64,000 nucleotides of DNA from JBBQLG01 sp964251665 (GCA_964251665.1 CAXUKO010000003.1:248001-312000), one strand, 5' to 3'; shown: positions 8,581 to 17,501, numbered from the stretch's first letter. Numbers and translations: made by a program. Notes: generated by a model not told the origin, from the sequence alone.

Positions 8581-8615
8581 AAGCGGGTGTGATGGAGAGG
8601 CCACTACACCCGCTT
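8581..8615 (-). terminator. hairpin downstream of fbp
   Basis: A perfect 10-bp stem (8581-8590 with 8606-8615, AAGCGGGTGT) and 15-nt loop lie 20 nt beyond the fbp stop codon. There is no U-run after it on the minus strand, so it is a weak intrinsic terminator or a 3'-end stabiliser. Confidence 0.5.
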
Positions 8616-8634
8616 TGTTACATGCCAGTTGATT

Positions 8635-9654
8635 TTACAGTGCGTTAACCATCGTAGCGGAGCCAATGTAAAGCACTGACCGCTGATGGAGGGATACCGG
8701 TTTTACATCGAGTATTGGCTGCTGACCGTCGGTCGCCGTACCGCCTGCCTGTTCGGCCAGAAAGGCCATCGGGTAGCACTCGTACATAAGCCGCAGTTTG
8801 CCGTTGGGTGCCCTGGTGGTCGGCGGGTAGAGGTAAATGCCTCCTTTGATGAGATTCCGGTGGAAATCGGCCACGAGGGAGCCAATGTACCGGCCCGTTA
8901 ACCGCTGTCGTTTGCAGTTAAGCAGATACGCCTGCACATGAGTCGGGTAGTCCTCAAAATTACCGTCGTTACACGAAAAAATGGACCCCGTTTGCGGTTG
9001 CCGGAGTTCGGCATGGGAGAGAATGTATTCGCCCAGCGAGTTGTCGTACGTAAATCCGCTGACGCCGTGGCCCGTCGTAAAAACCAGTAGCGTTGATGAA
9101 CCGTAGAGAATATAGCCGGCCGCAATCTGCTTTCGGCCACCCTGCAAAAAATCGTCGATTGTGGCCTCGCTCCCAACGGGTGAGCTGCGCCGGTAGATTG
9201 AGAAAATAGTGCCAATCGACACGTTCACGTCAATATTTGAGGAGCCATCGAGCGGGTCAATGGCAACCACATATTTAGCGTTGACATTGCCGGTATGAAT
9301 AATGTCATCGTCTTCCTCAGAAATAATGGCACATACTTCACCCCCGTTTTTCAGTGCCCGAATAAACCGGATGTTGGCCACTACGTCGAGCTTTTGCTGG
9401 ATTTCGCCCTGAATATTGCCCGATCCGGCCGACCCGGTACTATCCGTAAGGCCCGCCCGGTTGATTTCCCGGTGTATGATTTTACTGGCCAGGGCTATGT
9501 CGCGCAGTAGCTGCGATAATTCACCGGTTGCGTACGGGAACGCATTTTGCCGACGCATAATGTAGCGATCCAGCGTAGTGCCAACGGGCAAAGCCAGATC
9601 GGGGCGTTCGGGCTGCGGAATCTGCACAGGTACGCCATTGGAGATGGTCATCAT
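8635..9654 (-). CDS. fbp: fructose-1,6-bisphosphatase class I
   Basis: A 339-residue enzyme that hydrolyses fructose 1,6-bisphosphate to fructose 6-phosphate in the cytoplasm, the committed step of gluconeogenesis. The metal-binding FBPase signature DPLDGSSN is at residues 133-140, preceded by the acidic ISEEDDD loop at 111-117. The C-terminal KLRLMYECYPMAFLAEQAGG segment is the usual substrate and metal-site region. Length matches class I enzymes. The start overlaps the last four bases of pckA (ATGA arrangement), so both genes are probably translated in a coupled way from one transcript. Confidence 0.96.
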   Translation of the reverse strand: MMTISNGVPVQIPQPERPDLALPVGTTLDRYIMRRQNAFPYATGELSQLLRDIALASKIIHREINRAGLTDSTGSAGSGNIQGEIQQKLDVVANIRFIRALKNGGEVCAIISEEDDDIIHTGNVNAKYVVAIDPLDGSSNIDVNVSIGTIFSIYRRSSPVGSEATIDDFLQGGRKQIAAGYILYGSSTLLVFTTGHGVSGFTYDNSLGEYILSHAELRQPQTGSIFSCNDGNFEDYPTHVQAYLLNCKRQRLTGRYIGSLVADFHRNLIKGGIYLYPPTTRAPNGKLRLMYECYPMAFLAEQAGGTATDGQQPILDVKPVSLHQRSVLYIGSATMVNAL

Positions 9655-11267
9655 AGAACCGCCGGGTGTTTGGTGAACGATTGCCGTTTCGTCACGAAAA
9701 GCTCATGGAGATGCTTCGCTTTGGCATCGTATGCCGCCGGGTCGGCCCAGGTCCGTCGCGGGTCGAGCAGGTCGGCGGGCACACCGGGGCAGGTTGTGGG
9801 CATCGCCAGGCCAAAAACGGGGTGCTCCCGAAAAGCCGGTTCGGCGAAGGTACCCGTCAAAGCCGCCCGAATCATGGCGCGGGTGTACGACAGTTTCATC
9901 CGCTGACCCGTGCCGTAGCTTCCGCCCGTCCAGCCGGTGTTGACCAGCCAGACCTTCACCCCGTGTTCGCGGATTTTGTCACCCAGCATCCGGGCATACT
10001 CTGTCGGGTGCAGCGGCATAAATGCGGCTCCGAAACAGGCAGAAAACGCAACCTGCGGCTCGGTAACACCCATCTCGGTCCCGGCGACTTTGGCGGTGTA
10101 ACCCAGCACAAAATAGTCCATCGCCTGCTCCGTTGTCAGCCGTGCTATGGGTGGCAGGACGCCAAAAGCATCGCAGGTGAGGAAAAAAATATGGCGGGGA
10201 TGATTGCCTACCGACGGCACAACGGCCTGATCAATGAACTCAATGGGGTAGGAGGTTCGCGTGTTTTCAGTCAGCGACGCGTCGGTATAGTCTACCGTAT
10301 GCGTGTTGCGGATAAACCGGGTATTCTCGACAATAGCGCCGTAGCGGATGGCATCGAAGATCTGCGGTTCGCGTTCGCGGGTCAGGTCGATCACCTTGGC
10401 GTAGCAGCCGCCTTCAAAATTAAAGATGCCCCGATTGCTCCAGCCGTGTTCGTCGTCACCAATCAGTCCGCGCTCCGGATCGGTCGACAGCGTTGTTTTC
10501 CCTGTTCCCGACAAGCCGAAGAAGACAGCAACGTCCGGCTCGCCCGTTAAGGCATCAACACCCACGTTAGCCGAACAATGCATGGGCAGTACGTTTTGCT
10601 GCGGCAACAGAAAATTGAGCGCCGAAAACACCCCTTTTTTAATTTCTCCCGCGTAGCCCGTGCCCCCGATCAGGATCACCCGCTTCGACAGGTTGAGAAT
10701 TGTAAAGTTTGTCCCCCGCGTGCCATCTTCAGCGGGGTGCGCCAGAAACTCCGGTACCGCCAGAATGGTAAAATCCGGCTCAAAACTGGCCAGTTCCTCC
10801 GCCGAGGGCCGCAAAAACATGTTCGCACAGAATAGATTTTGCCAGGCTGATGTGGTCAGAATACATAGTTTAAGCTGATAGCGCGGGTCAGCGCCCGCCA
10901 TCGCGTAGCGTACATACACTTTATGGTATTCAACAAAGTGGCACATTTTGCGGTGCAGCCGGTCGAAGCGGGTGGTATCAAACGGAATGTTGACCGTGCC
11001 CCAGTCAACCCGCGAAGTCGTCAGTTCGTCGCGCACGATGTACCGATCCTTTGGTGACCGCCCCGTAAACGTACCCGTGCTGCACATCAGCGCACCGGTG
11101 TCGGTCAACTGCCCCTCGCGCCGGAGCAGGGCCTGCTGAACCAGTTCGGCGGGGGAAAGCTGAACGTTAAGCTCCGCTACATCGCTGATGTTGAGGAACG
11201 TCAATACCGTCTCGCTGGGCCTGGCAACGAGCGTGTCGACTGCATTATGTACTTTTTCGGCAACCAT
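9651..11267 (-). CDS. pckA: phosphoenolpyruvate carboxykinase (ATP)
   Basis: A 538-residue ATP-type PEP carboxykinase, which converts oxaloacetate and ATP to phosphoenolpyruvate, CO2 and ADP. The kinase P-loop GLSGTGKTTLS is at residues 251-261, followed by the metal-site stretch LIGDDEHGW. An N-terminal FTGRSPKDRY substrate-binding segment is at 67-76. Length and motifs are normal. It is the first gene of a two-gene gluconeogenic operon with fbp. Its 5' side faces a divergently transcribed regulator across a 48-bp palindrome, which suggests direct control by that regulator. Confidence 0.97.
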   Translation of the reverse strand: MVAEKVHNAVDTLVARPSETVLTFLNISDVAELNVQLSPAELVQQALLRREGQLTDTGALMCSTGTFTGRSPKDRYIVRDELTTSRVDWGTVNIPFDTTRFDRLHRKMCHFVEYHKVYVRYAMAGADPRYQLKLCILTTSAWQNLFCANMFLRPSAEELASFEPDFTILAVPEFLAHPAEDGTRGTNFTILNLSKRVILIGGTGYAGEIKKGVFSALNFLLPQQNVLPMHCSANVGVDALTGEPDVAVFFGLSGTGKTTLSTDPERGLIGDDEHGWSNRGIFNFEGGCYAKVIDLTREREPQIFDAIRYGAIVENTRFIRNTHTVDYTDASLTENTRTSYPIEFIDQAVVPSVGNHPRHIFFLTCDAFGVLPPIARLTTEQAMDYFVLGYTAKVAGTEMGVTEPQVAFSACFGAAFMPLHPTEYARMLGDKIREHGVKVWLVNTGWTGGSYGTGQRMKLSYTRAMIRAALTGTFAEPAFREHPVFGLAMPTTCPGVPADLLDPRRTWADPAAYDAKAKHLHELFVTKRQSFTKHPAVL

Positions 11268-11315
11268 AATCTGTCGGTTTGAGATGAACTACTGATTTCG
11301 GACTGAATATATACA

Positions 11316-11363
11316 GCGGTTGGCTAACAATTAGCGAACGTTCGCTAATTGTTAGCCAACCGC
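11316..11363. promoter_or_regulatory. perfect 48-bp palindrome between pckA and divergent regulator
   Basis: All 24 base pairs of the dyad match, centred between 11339 and 11340. The core reads TTAGCGAACGTTCGCTAA. It lies in the 148-bp gap between the pckA start (11267) and the regulator start (11416). It is long enough for two dimers or one large operator. A link to the adjacent XRE/short-chain-fatty-acid-type regulator is inferred from position. Confidence 0.75.
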
Positions 11364-11403
11364 CAAAAATTCTTTATTATCTGTTATTCAGTCTGAGGAT
11401 AGT

Positions 11404-11411
11404 TATTTTTG
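11404..11411 (+). promoter_or_regulatory. Bacteroidota-type -7 box (TATTTTTG)
   Basis: TATTTTTG matches the TAnnTTTG promoter box used by the primary sigma factor in this phylum. Only four bases separate it from the ATG at 11416, so the transcript would be leaderless or nearly so. No convincing -33 TTG was seen. Confidence 0.5.
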
Positions 11412-11415
11412 GCCT

Positions 11416-12903
11416 ATGACAACTGACCGGGAAAAAGTACGGCTCATTTTCGGCCTGAAACTCAGGCAGCTACGAACTGAGCGTGGCCTATCAACGTACG
11501 ATTTGGCGGGTCGTACGGGCTTATCACCATCGTATCTGAATGAGATTGAAAAGGGCAAGAAGTATCCGAAGACCGAAAAAGTATTTGCGATTGCCAAAGC
11601 GTTAGACACCGATTATGATACGCTGATTTCGCTGAAGGTGAGCAAACAGCTCGAACCGGTAGTCGAATTGCTGAACTCCAACATACTGAGTGAGTTGCCC
11701 TTTGATCTGTTCGGTATTGAGCCGGGTTATTTTCTGGAGGTGATGGCGAATGCACCCGCCAAACTAAGTGCCTTTATCAGCACTCTGATTGAAATAGGCC
11801 GAAACTACGACCTGAAAGTCGAGCAGTTTTACTTTTCCGTGCTGCGGACGTATCAGGCCATGCACGATAACTATTTTGAAGATCTTGAACTGGAGGCCGA
11901 CGGATTTCTGACGGATCATCCGCTGCCTGCGGTACCCACTGCCTGCCCAGCCTGGCTGGCCAGCGTCTTAACGGACGAATACGGCTGCGTTATCGAATCG
12001 TACGATGCCGCCACTCATCCCGATTTAGCGACCCTGCGCTCGGTTTACCTGCCCGAAAAAAATAAGCTGCTGATCAACAGCAAACTCTCCACGGAACAAC
12101 GGGCCTTTACGCTGGCGCGGGAGGTTGGCTATCACCGGCTTCACCTGACCGTGCGCCCGCTGGAATCGTCGGTGCTGGAAGCCCGCTCGTTCGACGAGGT
12201 GCTGAACAACTTCCGGGCTTCCTATTTTGCGCGGGCCGTGCTTATTCCGCGTCAGGGACTGCTGGATGCGCTGACGGATCTGGTAGCCCGGCCGCATTGG
12301 GAAAACGACCGGCTGTTACGGGCAATGGAGCCGCTGGCGGTAACGCCCGAAATGTTTCTGCTGCGGATGACCAATTTGCTGACGAGCCATTTCGGTCTGA
12401 AAGAGTTGTTCTTTCTGCGGTTCAACCAACTGGAAAACCTGAAATTTAAGCTCACCAAAGAGCTGCATTTAAGCAAACTGCACACCCCGCACGGCACGGC
12501 CCGCGACGAACACTATTGCCGACGGCAGGTTTCGGTAACTATCCTGAACGAGTTACGACAACAGCAGCAGGTGGGGCAGTGGGATGGTCAGCCCATCTGC
12601 CGGGCGCAGCGCATCACGTTTTCGACCAGCGGCAATGCCTATTTTGTCTTTTCCATCGCCAAGTCATCGCCCCCCACGCCGGATAACAGCAGCATCAATA
12701 TCGGTTTTCCGCTCAACGACCAACTCCGCAACGTATTCCATTTCCTGGACGACCCCGCTATCCCGGACACACTCGTTGGCGAAACCTGCGAACGGTGCCC
12801 GCTAACCAATTGTGAGGTCAGGGCAGCCGCGCCCGTAGTGCTGCTCCGTCAGCAACAGACAGAAGCCAGCCAGCACACTATCGAGAAGCTGCGATTTGAG
12901 TAG
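11416..12903 (+). CDS. XRE-family regulator with short-chain fatty acyl (ScfR/RamB-type) C-terminal region
   Basis: A 495-residue regulator. Residues 8-63 form a helix-turn-helix of XRE type (LRTERGLSTYDLAGRTGLSPSYLNEIEKGKKYP). The middle contains an IrrE/ImmA-like region, but without an obvious HExxH (LAREVGYHRLH stands in its place). The C-terminus ends with a Cys cluster, Cys458, Cys461 and Cys466 (ETCERCPLTNCE), as in the DUF2083 region of RamB/ScfR regulators. Those proteins control acetate, propionate and glyoxylate metabolism in actinobacteria and proteobacteria. Divergence from pckA-fbp suggests control of entry into gluconeogenesis from acyl-CoA-yielding carbon sources. The effector is unknown. 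Confidence 0.85.
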   Translation: MTTDREKVRLIFGLKLRQLRTERGLSTYDLAGRTGLSPSYLNEIEKGKKYPKTEKVFAIAKALDTDYDTLISLKVSKQLEPVVELLNSNILSELPFDLFGIEPGYFLEVMANAPAKLSAFISTLIEIGRNYDLKVEQFYFSVLRTYQAMHDNYFEDLELEADGFLTDHPLPAVPTACPAWLASVLTDEYGCVIESYDAATHPDLATLRSVYLPEKNKLLINSKLSTEQRAFTLAREVGYHRLHLTVRPLESSVLEARSFDEVLNNFRASYFARAVLIPRQGLLDALTDLVARPHWENDRLLRAMEPLAVTPEMFLLRMTNLLTSHFGLKELFFLRFNQLENLKFKLTKELHLSKLHTPHGTARDEHYCRRQVSVTILNELRQQQQVGQWDGQPICRAQRITFSTSGNAYFVFSIAKSSPPTPDNSSINIGFPLNDQLRNVFHFLDDPAIPDTLVGETCERCPLTNCEVRAAAPVVLLRQQQTEASQHTIEKLRFE

Positions 12904-13054
12904 CAGCCGACGACAAAGCTGGTAAAGGAAGTGAAGTGCCGGGCCGCTTAAACGCTGATCTGCGTATGTTTTACGGGCGTGTTGCGTTCGTCGGCTCATA
13001 GTTAGCCCCTATTTCTCTAACTTGGAAGTCGGATCTTCTTCCCTGTTTCCAGCT

Positions 13055-16000
13055 ATGAACCCATTACTAACCCTCATCCTCGGGGCTTGCCTGACGGCAT
13101 CGTCTCTGCTGACTACCGCGCAGCCAACGGCCCCCGACGAAACGCTGCTGCTCCGCACGCCAACGCTCAGTGCCAACCACCTCGCGTTCGCCTACGCGGG
13201 CGACATTTACCTCGCTGACCGGGATGGCAGGAACCCGCAACGGCTGACGGTTCATCCCGAAGCCGAAACCGACCCGATGTTCTCGCCCGATGGGCAGTGG
13301 ATTGCGTTTTCGGGTAATTACAACGGCAACAATGACGTCTATGTCGTATCGGTTAACGGGGGCATACCCCGGCGGATCACCTTTCATCCGAATGCCGATG
13401 TGGTGCGCGGCTGGACGCCCGATAGCAAGCGCATTGTGTTTGCTTCGAGCCGACAGGCGAACTCGGCCCGCTACAACCAACTGTTTACGATGCCGCTCAG
13501 TGGTGGCCTGCCTGAACTGATTCCCCTGCCGATGGCCGAACACGGTCAGTTTTCGCCCGATGGTAGCACGATTGCGTACACACCCATCAAAGACCCGTTC
13601 ATCACCTGGAAACGCTACCGGGGCGGGCAAACCACACCCGTATGGCTCTACGATGTGAAGACCCGCGAAACGGTCGCCATTCCGCACGAGAACGCATCAG
13701 ATACAAGGCCTGTGTGGGTTGGTAAAACACGGAGCGAAGCGTCGCCCGGTGCCGCCCAGGTCTACTTCCTCTCAGACCGTAACCGAACGATGAATGTCTT
13801 TGCGTACGAACCCACGACGAAACAGGTCCGTCAGGTAACGAATCATACGGATTTCGATGTAAAAGCACTGACGGCTCATGGGAGCGACATCGTTTATGAA
13901 CAGGCCGGGCGGCTTCATCGGCTCGATCCGGCAACGGGAAAAGCCGCGCCAATCTCCATTCATATTGCACCCGATCTGCTGGCACTGCGTCCGCAGTTTA
14001 AACCGGCGGCTAAGTTCATTCATGGGGCCAGTATATCGCCAACCGGGGTTCGGGCGGTATTCGAGGCTCGGGGCGATATTTTTACTGTACCCCTGGATAA
14101 AGGTGATACGCGCAACCTCACGCAAACGCCCGGCGTGCATGACCGGTCGCCCGCCTGGTCGGCCAACGGTCGGCAGATTGCTTATTTCTCGGATGCGGGT
14201 GGTGAGTACAAACTCGTAATCGCCGATCAGTTAGATGGCCAGAAGAAAACAGTGATCGACTGGAACGACCCCTCGTTTTATTACGATCCCGTTTGGTCGC
14301 CGGACAGCAAAAAGCTGTTGTTTACCGACAAGCGGATGCGGGTGTATTACCTCGACATCGCCACCAAAAAGCCGGTACAGATTGATGAAGATACCTACGA
14401 CAATCCGGCGCGGACACTGCACCCGGTCTGGGCACCCGACAGCCGCTGGATAGCCTATAGCAAACGGCTCGATAATCAGTTGCGGGCCATCTTCTTATAC
14501 AACCTGACAACGGGCAAGAGCACACAGGTTACAGATGGTATGAGCGATGCTGTATCGCCTTGTTTCAGCCGTGATGGTAAATACCTGTACTTTGCCGCCA
14601 GCACGAATTTTGGGCTTAACTCGGGTTGGCTGGACATGACGTCCTACGAGCGTCCGGTGAAGCGTAGTCTGTACGTAGTGGTGTTGAAGAAGGATAACCC
14701 ATCGCCACTGGCTCCACAGAGCGATGAGGAGAAGCCAACAGACGAACCCCTGGCCGATAGTACGCAGAAAGCTGCCAAAGTCCTCAAAGCAACGCTGGCA
14801 ACCAAACCCGTCAGTAGTACATTCGCCATCGACCTCGCCCAGATTGACCAGCGGATTCTGGCCCTGCCTATCCCTGAGCGCGACTACGACGATTTGCAGA
14901 CGTCCGACGGCGGTAAGCTGTTCTTTACGGAAAATGTCGCCGATGGCAGTGGTAATATTCTGAGTTATTTTGACTGGAAATCGCGGAAAACGGAGGAGTT
15001 CATGAAAGGCGTTACCGGCTACACGATCTGTGCCGATGGTAGTAAACTGCTCTACGGGCTGGCCGGAAATGCCTATAACATTGTCGACACGAAGACTAAA
15101 CCCACAGCAGGAAGCGGTAAGATAGACCTGAGCAAGATGGAAGTCTACGTTGACCCCCGCGCCGAGTGGGCTCAGATTTTTAACGAAGCGTGGCGCATCG
15201 AACGGGACTTCTTCTACGTCAAAAACATGCACGGCCTCGACTGGACTGCTGTCCGCAAAAAGTATGAGCCTTTCCTGACCTACGTTGGTCACCGCGCCGA
15301 CTTGAATTACCTGCTCTCCGATGTGATTGGTGAGATGGTAGTTGGCCACAACAACATCCGGGGTGGCGATATGGCAACGACCGACCCAACCCCAATCGGG
15401 TTATTGGGCGCTGATTTCAGCGTCGAAAATGGGCGGTATCGGCTCGCCAAAATCTTCAGCGGCCTGAACTGGAACCCCGACCTCCGCGCACCGCTCACTG
15501 AACCAGGTGCGGCCGGCGCTCCGGGGGTTGTTAATCCCGGGGATTATCTGCTGGCTGTGAACGGAAAGCCGCTGACCGGGACCGACGACGTTTATAGCTT
15601 CTTCGAAAACGCGGCCGACCGCCAAACGCTGTTGACGGTTAATAGCAAGCCGACAATGGACGGTGCCCGAACCGTTACGGTGGTGCCCATCAAAAGCGAA
15701 AATGCCCTGCGCAACCGCGCCTGGGTAGAGAACAACCGGAAACTGGTGGATGAAAAGACTAACGGACAGGTGGCGTATGTTTATTTACCTAACACTGGTG
15801 AAGGTGGCTACACCTATTTTAACCGCTATTACTTTGCGCAGTTGAACAAAAAAGCGGTCATTATCGACGAGCGGTTCAACGGCGGTGGTTCCGTGGCGGA
15901 TTACATCCTGGATAACCTGAACAGGCCCGTAATGAGTTACTGGGCCACCCGCGAAGGCAAGATGTTCACTTCGCCCTCGGCGTCCATTTTTGGACCGAGT

Positions 16001-16372
16001 GTCATGATTACCAATGAATACGCGGGGTCGGGTGGCGATGCCCTGCCGCAGTTCTACCGTCGCCGGAACCTGGGTAAGATCGTTGGCAAACGGACCTGGG
16101 GCGGTTTGGTTGGCATTTATGACTACCCCGTGCTCATGGATGGCGGCACGGTTACGGCCCCGCGTCTGGGTGTTGTTAGCCCCGATGGCAAGTGGGAAGT
16201 CGAAAACGAAGGCGTTGCACCGGATATGGAAGTCGAAATGACGCCCAAAACAACGGTTGATGGGGCCGATCCGCAATTGGCCAAAGCCATTGAGGTGGTG
16301 ACGCAGGCCCTCAAAAACGCCACCGCCCGGCCCATTGTCGCCCGTCCCGCCGACCCGAACCGGGTAAATTGA
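13055..16372 (+). CDS. secreted tricorn-like S41 family protease
   Basis: About 1105 residues. The ATG at 13055 is chosen because it begins a signal peptide (MNPLLTLILGACLTASSL) ending near TTAQP. The N-terminal half is a WD40/TolB-like propeller region with repeated FSPDGQWIAFSG and WSPDSKKLLFTD units. A PDZ-like segment follows (NPGDYLLAVNGKPLTG), then the S41/tricorn core protease with DERFNGGGSVADYILD and the nucleophile loop NEYAGSGGDALP (Ser codon at 16028-16030). Homologues degrade peptides. The signal peptide places this one in the periplasm or outside. No operon partner is visible. Confidence 0.9.
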   Translation: MNPLLTLILGACLTASSLLTTAQPTAPDETLLLRTPTLSANHLAFAYAGDIYLADRDGRNPQRLTVHPEAETDPMFSPDGQWIAFSGNYNGNNDVYVVSVNGGIPRRITFHPNADVVRGWTPDSKRIVFASSRQANSARYNQLFTMPLSGGLPELIPLPMAEHGQFSPDGSTIAYTPIKDPFITWKRYRGGQTTPVWLYDVKTRETVAIPHENASDTRPVWVGKTRSEASPGAAQVYFLSDRNRTMNVFAYEPTTKQVRQVTNHTDFDVKALTAHGSDIVYEQAGRLHRLDPATGKAAPISIHIAPDLLALRPQFKPAAKFIHGASISPTGVRAVFEARGDIFTVPLDKGDTRNLTQTPGVHDRSPAWSANGRQIAYFSDAGGEYKLVIADQLDGQKKTVIDWNDPSFYYDPVWSPDSKKLLFTDKRMRVYYLDIATKKPVQIDEDTYDNPARTLHPVWAPDSRWIAYSKRLDNQLRAIFLYNLTTGKSTQVTDGMSDAVSPCFSRDGKYLYFAASTNFGLNSGWLDMTSYERPVKRSLYVVVLKKDNPSPLAPQSDEEKPTDEPLADSTQKAAKVLKATLATKPVSSTFAIDLAQIDQRILALPIPERDYDDLQTSDGGKLFFTENVADGSGNILSYFDWKSRKTEEFMKGVTGYTICADGSKLLYGLAGNAYNIVDTKTKPTAGSGKIDLSKMEVYVDPRAEWAQIFNEAWRIERDFFYVKNMHGLDWTAVRKKYEPFLTYVGHRADLNYLLSDVIGEMVVGHNNIRGGDMATTDPTPIGLLGADFSVENGRYRLAKIFSGLNWNPDLRAPLTEPGAAGAPGVVNPGDYLLAVNGKPLTGTDDVYSFFENAADRQTLLTVNSKPTMDGARTVTVVPIKSENALRNRAWVENNRKLVDEKTNGQVAYVYLPNTGEGGYTYFNRYYFAQLNKKAVIIDERFNGGGSVADYILDNLNRPVMSYWATREGKMFTSPSASIFGPSVMITNEYAGSGGDALPQFYRRRNLGKIVGKRTWGGLVGIYDYPVLMDGGTVTAPRLGVVSPDGKWEVENEGVAPDMEVEMTPKTTVDGADPQLAKAIEVVTQALKNATARPIVARPADPNRVN

Positions 16373-16394
16373 GGGCGGGTAGTTCGCTCTATAG

Positions 16395-16471
16395 GTGTTT
16401 GTCATCCTGAGGCACGAAGGATCTTAGCTACAAAGTCTCTAAGATCCTTCGTGCCTCAGGATGACAAACAC
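16395..16471. repeat. perfect 32-bp inverted repeat of the CATCCTGAGG...AAGGATCTTA type
   Basis: Arms 16395-16426 and 16440-16471 match at all 32 positions, with a 13-nt loop. The arm contains GTCATCCTGAGGCACGAAGG, a motif I recall as recurring in intergenic regions of many bacterial genomes. It follows the protease gene and could serve as its 3' hairpin, but its main character is that of a dispersed REP-like element. Confidence 0.8.
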
Positions 16472-16545
16472 TATGATTTGAAAGCAATAAGCTGACGGTC
16501 AGATAATTGCATCAACTATAATTTGTGGCGATTAACTAATAGGTA

Positions 16546-16905
16546 TCATTCGTCAATAGGTCGACTGATAGCAGGGTCATCAGGGACATATTCTATAGAA
16601 ATACTGTCTCCTAATTGCAGGCTTGGATTTCTACTATTGTGCTTGTATTCTCTGCCTTTGACTCGAAATGAGTAGGAATAAGAAAATTGTTGACTGACGG
16701 GGCTGTTACCGGTAAAGTTTTTATCATTAATAATCACTGCTTTTGCACGTATTAGTTTGCCTTCCAAAGCCCTGCGATGTTGCACCCCGTTAATTAGTTT
16801 AAAAGCTATATACTCGGGAATGATAATAATGAAACTTATGCCTAGGTAGAAATTAAGTGAACACTCGGTAGTAGTATTACTTACGATTGGTTTCATGTTT
16901 AGCAA
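16546..16905 (-). CDS. small membrane protein, DUF3592-like
   Basis: A 119-residue protein with one hydrophobic segment near residues 17-37 (LNFYLGISFIIIIPEYIAF). A C-terminal beta-rich domain contains YSYSFRVKGREYKHNS and LQLGDSISIEYVPDDPAIS. The pattern of a variable strand, then V.G.xY, then GDxIxIxYxPxxPxxS, is typical of DUF3592 proteins of unknown function. The reading frame is more AT-rich than its neighbours. A start three residues later (MKPIVSN) is possible. It stands alone, convergent with the protease gene and divergent from blaI. Confidence 0.6.
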   Translation of the reverse strand: MLNMKPIVSNTTTECSLNFYLGISFIIIIPEYIAFKLINGVQHRRALEGKLIRAKAVIINDKNFTGNSPVSQQFSYSYSFRVKGREYKHNSRNPSLQLGDSISIEYVPDDPAISRPIDE

Positions 16906-17047
16906 TTACCTGCTTTATAAGTGTTACGAAGGGTAAATGTAGTTTCGGTCTTCTGAACTTAAAATAGCTAAACTGATATTAGCGAACGAAGATTAAAATA
17001 CCCAAGCAGCTGACTCTTATGAAGTCAGCTTTTCTGTTGAACAAAAT

Positions 17048-17083
17048 AACTAATATTTTAGTTGTAAAACTAAATAGTTAGTC
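17048..17083. promoter_or_regulatory. four inverted half-sites at 10-bp spacing upstream of blaI
   Basis: AACTAA (17048), TTAGTT (17058), AACTAA (17068) and TTAGTC (17078) alternate in orientation, with starts exactly 10 bp apart. Adjacent pairs form dyads separated by 4 nt. The array ends 49 bp before the blaI start. BlaI/MecI dimers bind short dyads in their own promoters, so this is a strong candidate operator for autorepression of the downstream cluster. Confidence 0.65.
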
Positions 17084-17132
17084 TGACATTTGTAATGTAC
17101 TCAAAGTAGCCTTTTAATTAGCCCCTTACCTT

Positions 17133-17501
17133 ATGCCCATCCGCGAACTCACCAAAGCTGAAGAAGAAATAATGCGTGTCCTCTGGACGCTTGATAAGGG
17201 ATTTGTAAAAGACGTGCTTGCTGAATTGCCCGAGCCGAAACCTGCTTATAACACTGTCTCGACTATCATCCGTATTCTGGAAAAAAAGGGACTGGTTGGC
17301 TACCGGGCCTACGGCAAAACGCATGAATATTATCCGCTTATTACCGAGGAGCAGTACAAACGCTTCGAGGCTGAGCAACTGCTGACGAACTACTTCGACG
17401 GATCACTGCGGAAGCTCGTCTCCTTTTTTGTGAATGATAAACAGGTCAGCCTGACCGAAGCTGATGAAATCATCCGACTTCTAAACGACAAGAAACCATG
17501 A
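17133..17501 (+). CDS. BlaI/MecI/CopY family transcriptional repressor
   Basis: A 122-residue winged-helix repressor. The DNA-binding domain spans about residues 1-75 (LTKAEEEIMRVLWTLDKGFVKDVLAEL, then YNTVSTIIRILEKKGLVGYRAYGKTHEYYP). A C-terminal dimerisation helix region ends EADEIIRLL. In known systems a BlaR1/MecR1 membrane protease triggers repressor cleavage. Here the M56 gene overlaps the stop codon by four bases (ATGA), a strong sign of a functional pair. A half-site array lies just upstream. No beta-lactamase gene is nearby, so the regulon is probably envelope related. Confidence 0.92.
   Translation: MPIRELTKAEEEIMRVLWTLDKGFVKDVLAELPEPKPAYNTVSTIIRILEKKGLVGYRAYGKTHEYYPLITEEQYKRFEAEQLLTNYFDGSLRKLVSFFVNDKQVSLTEADEIIRLLNDKKP

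Noticed and set aside
9666..10550. Long plus-strand open frame (294 codons) opposite pckA
   Set aside because: It lies wholly antisense to a clearly conserved enzyme, has Arg/Gly/His-rich unlikely composition and no recognisable motif. High GC makes such antisense frames common.
16979..16988. TTAGCGAACG, identical to one half of the palindrome at 11316-11363, upstream of blaI
   Set aside because: Only ten bases on one side match and the second half is absent. A chance match cannot be excluded, so no regulatory link is claimed.
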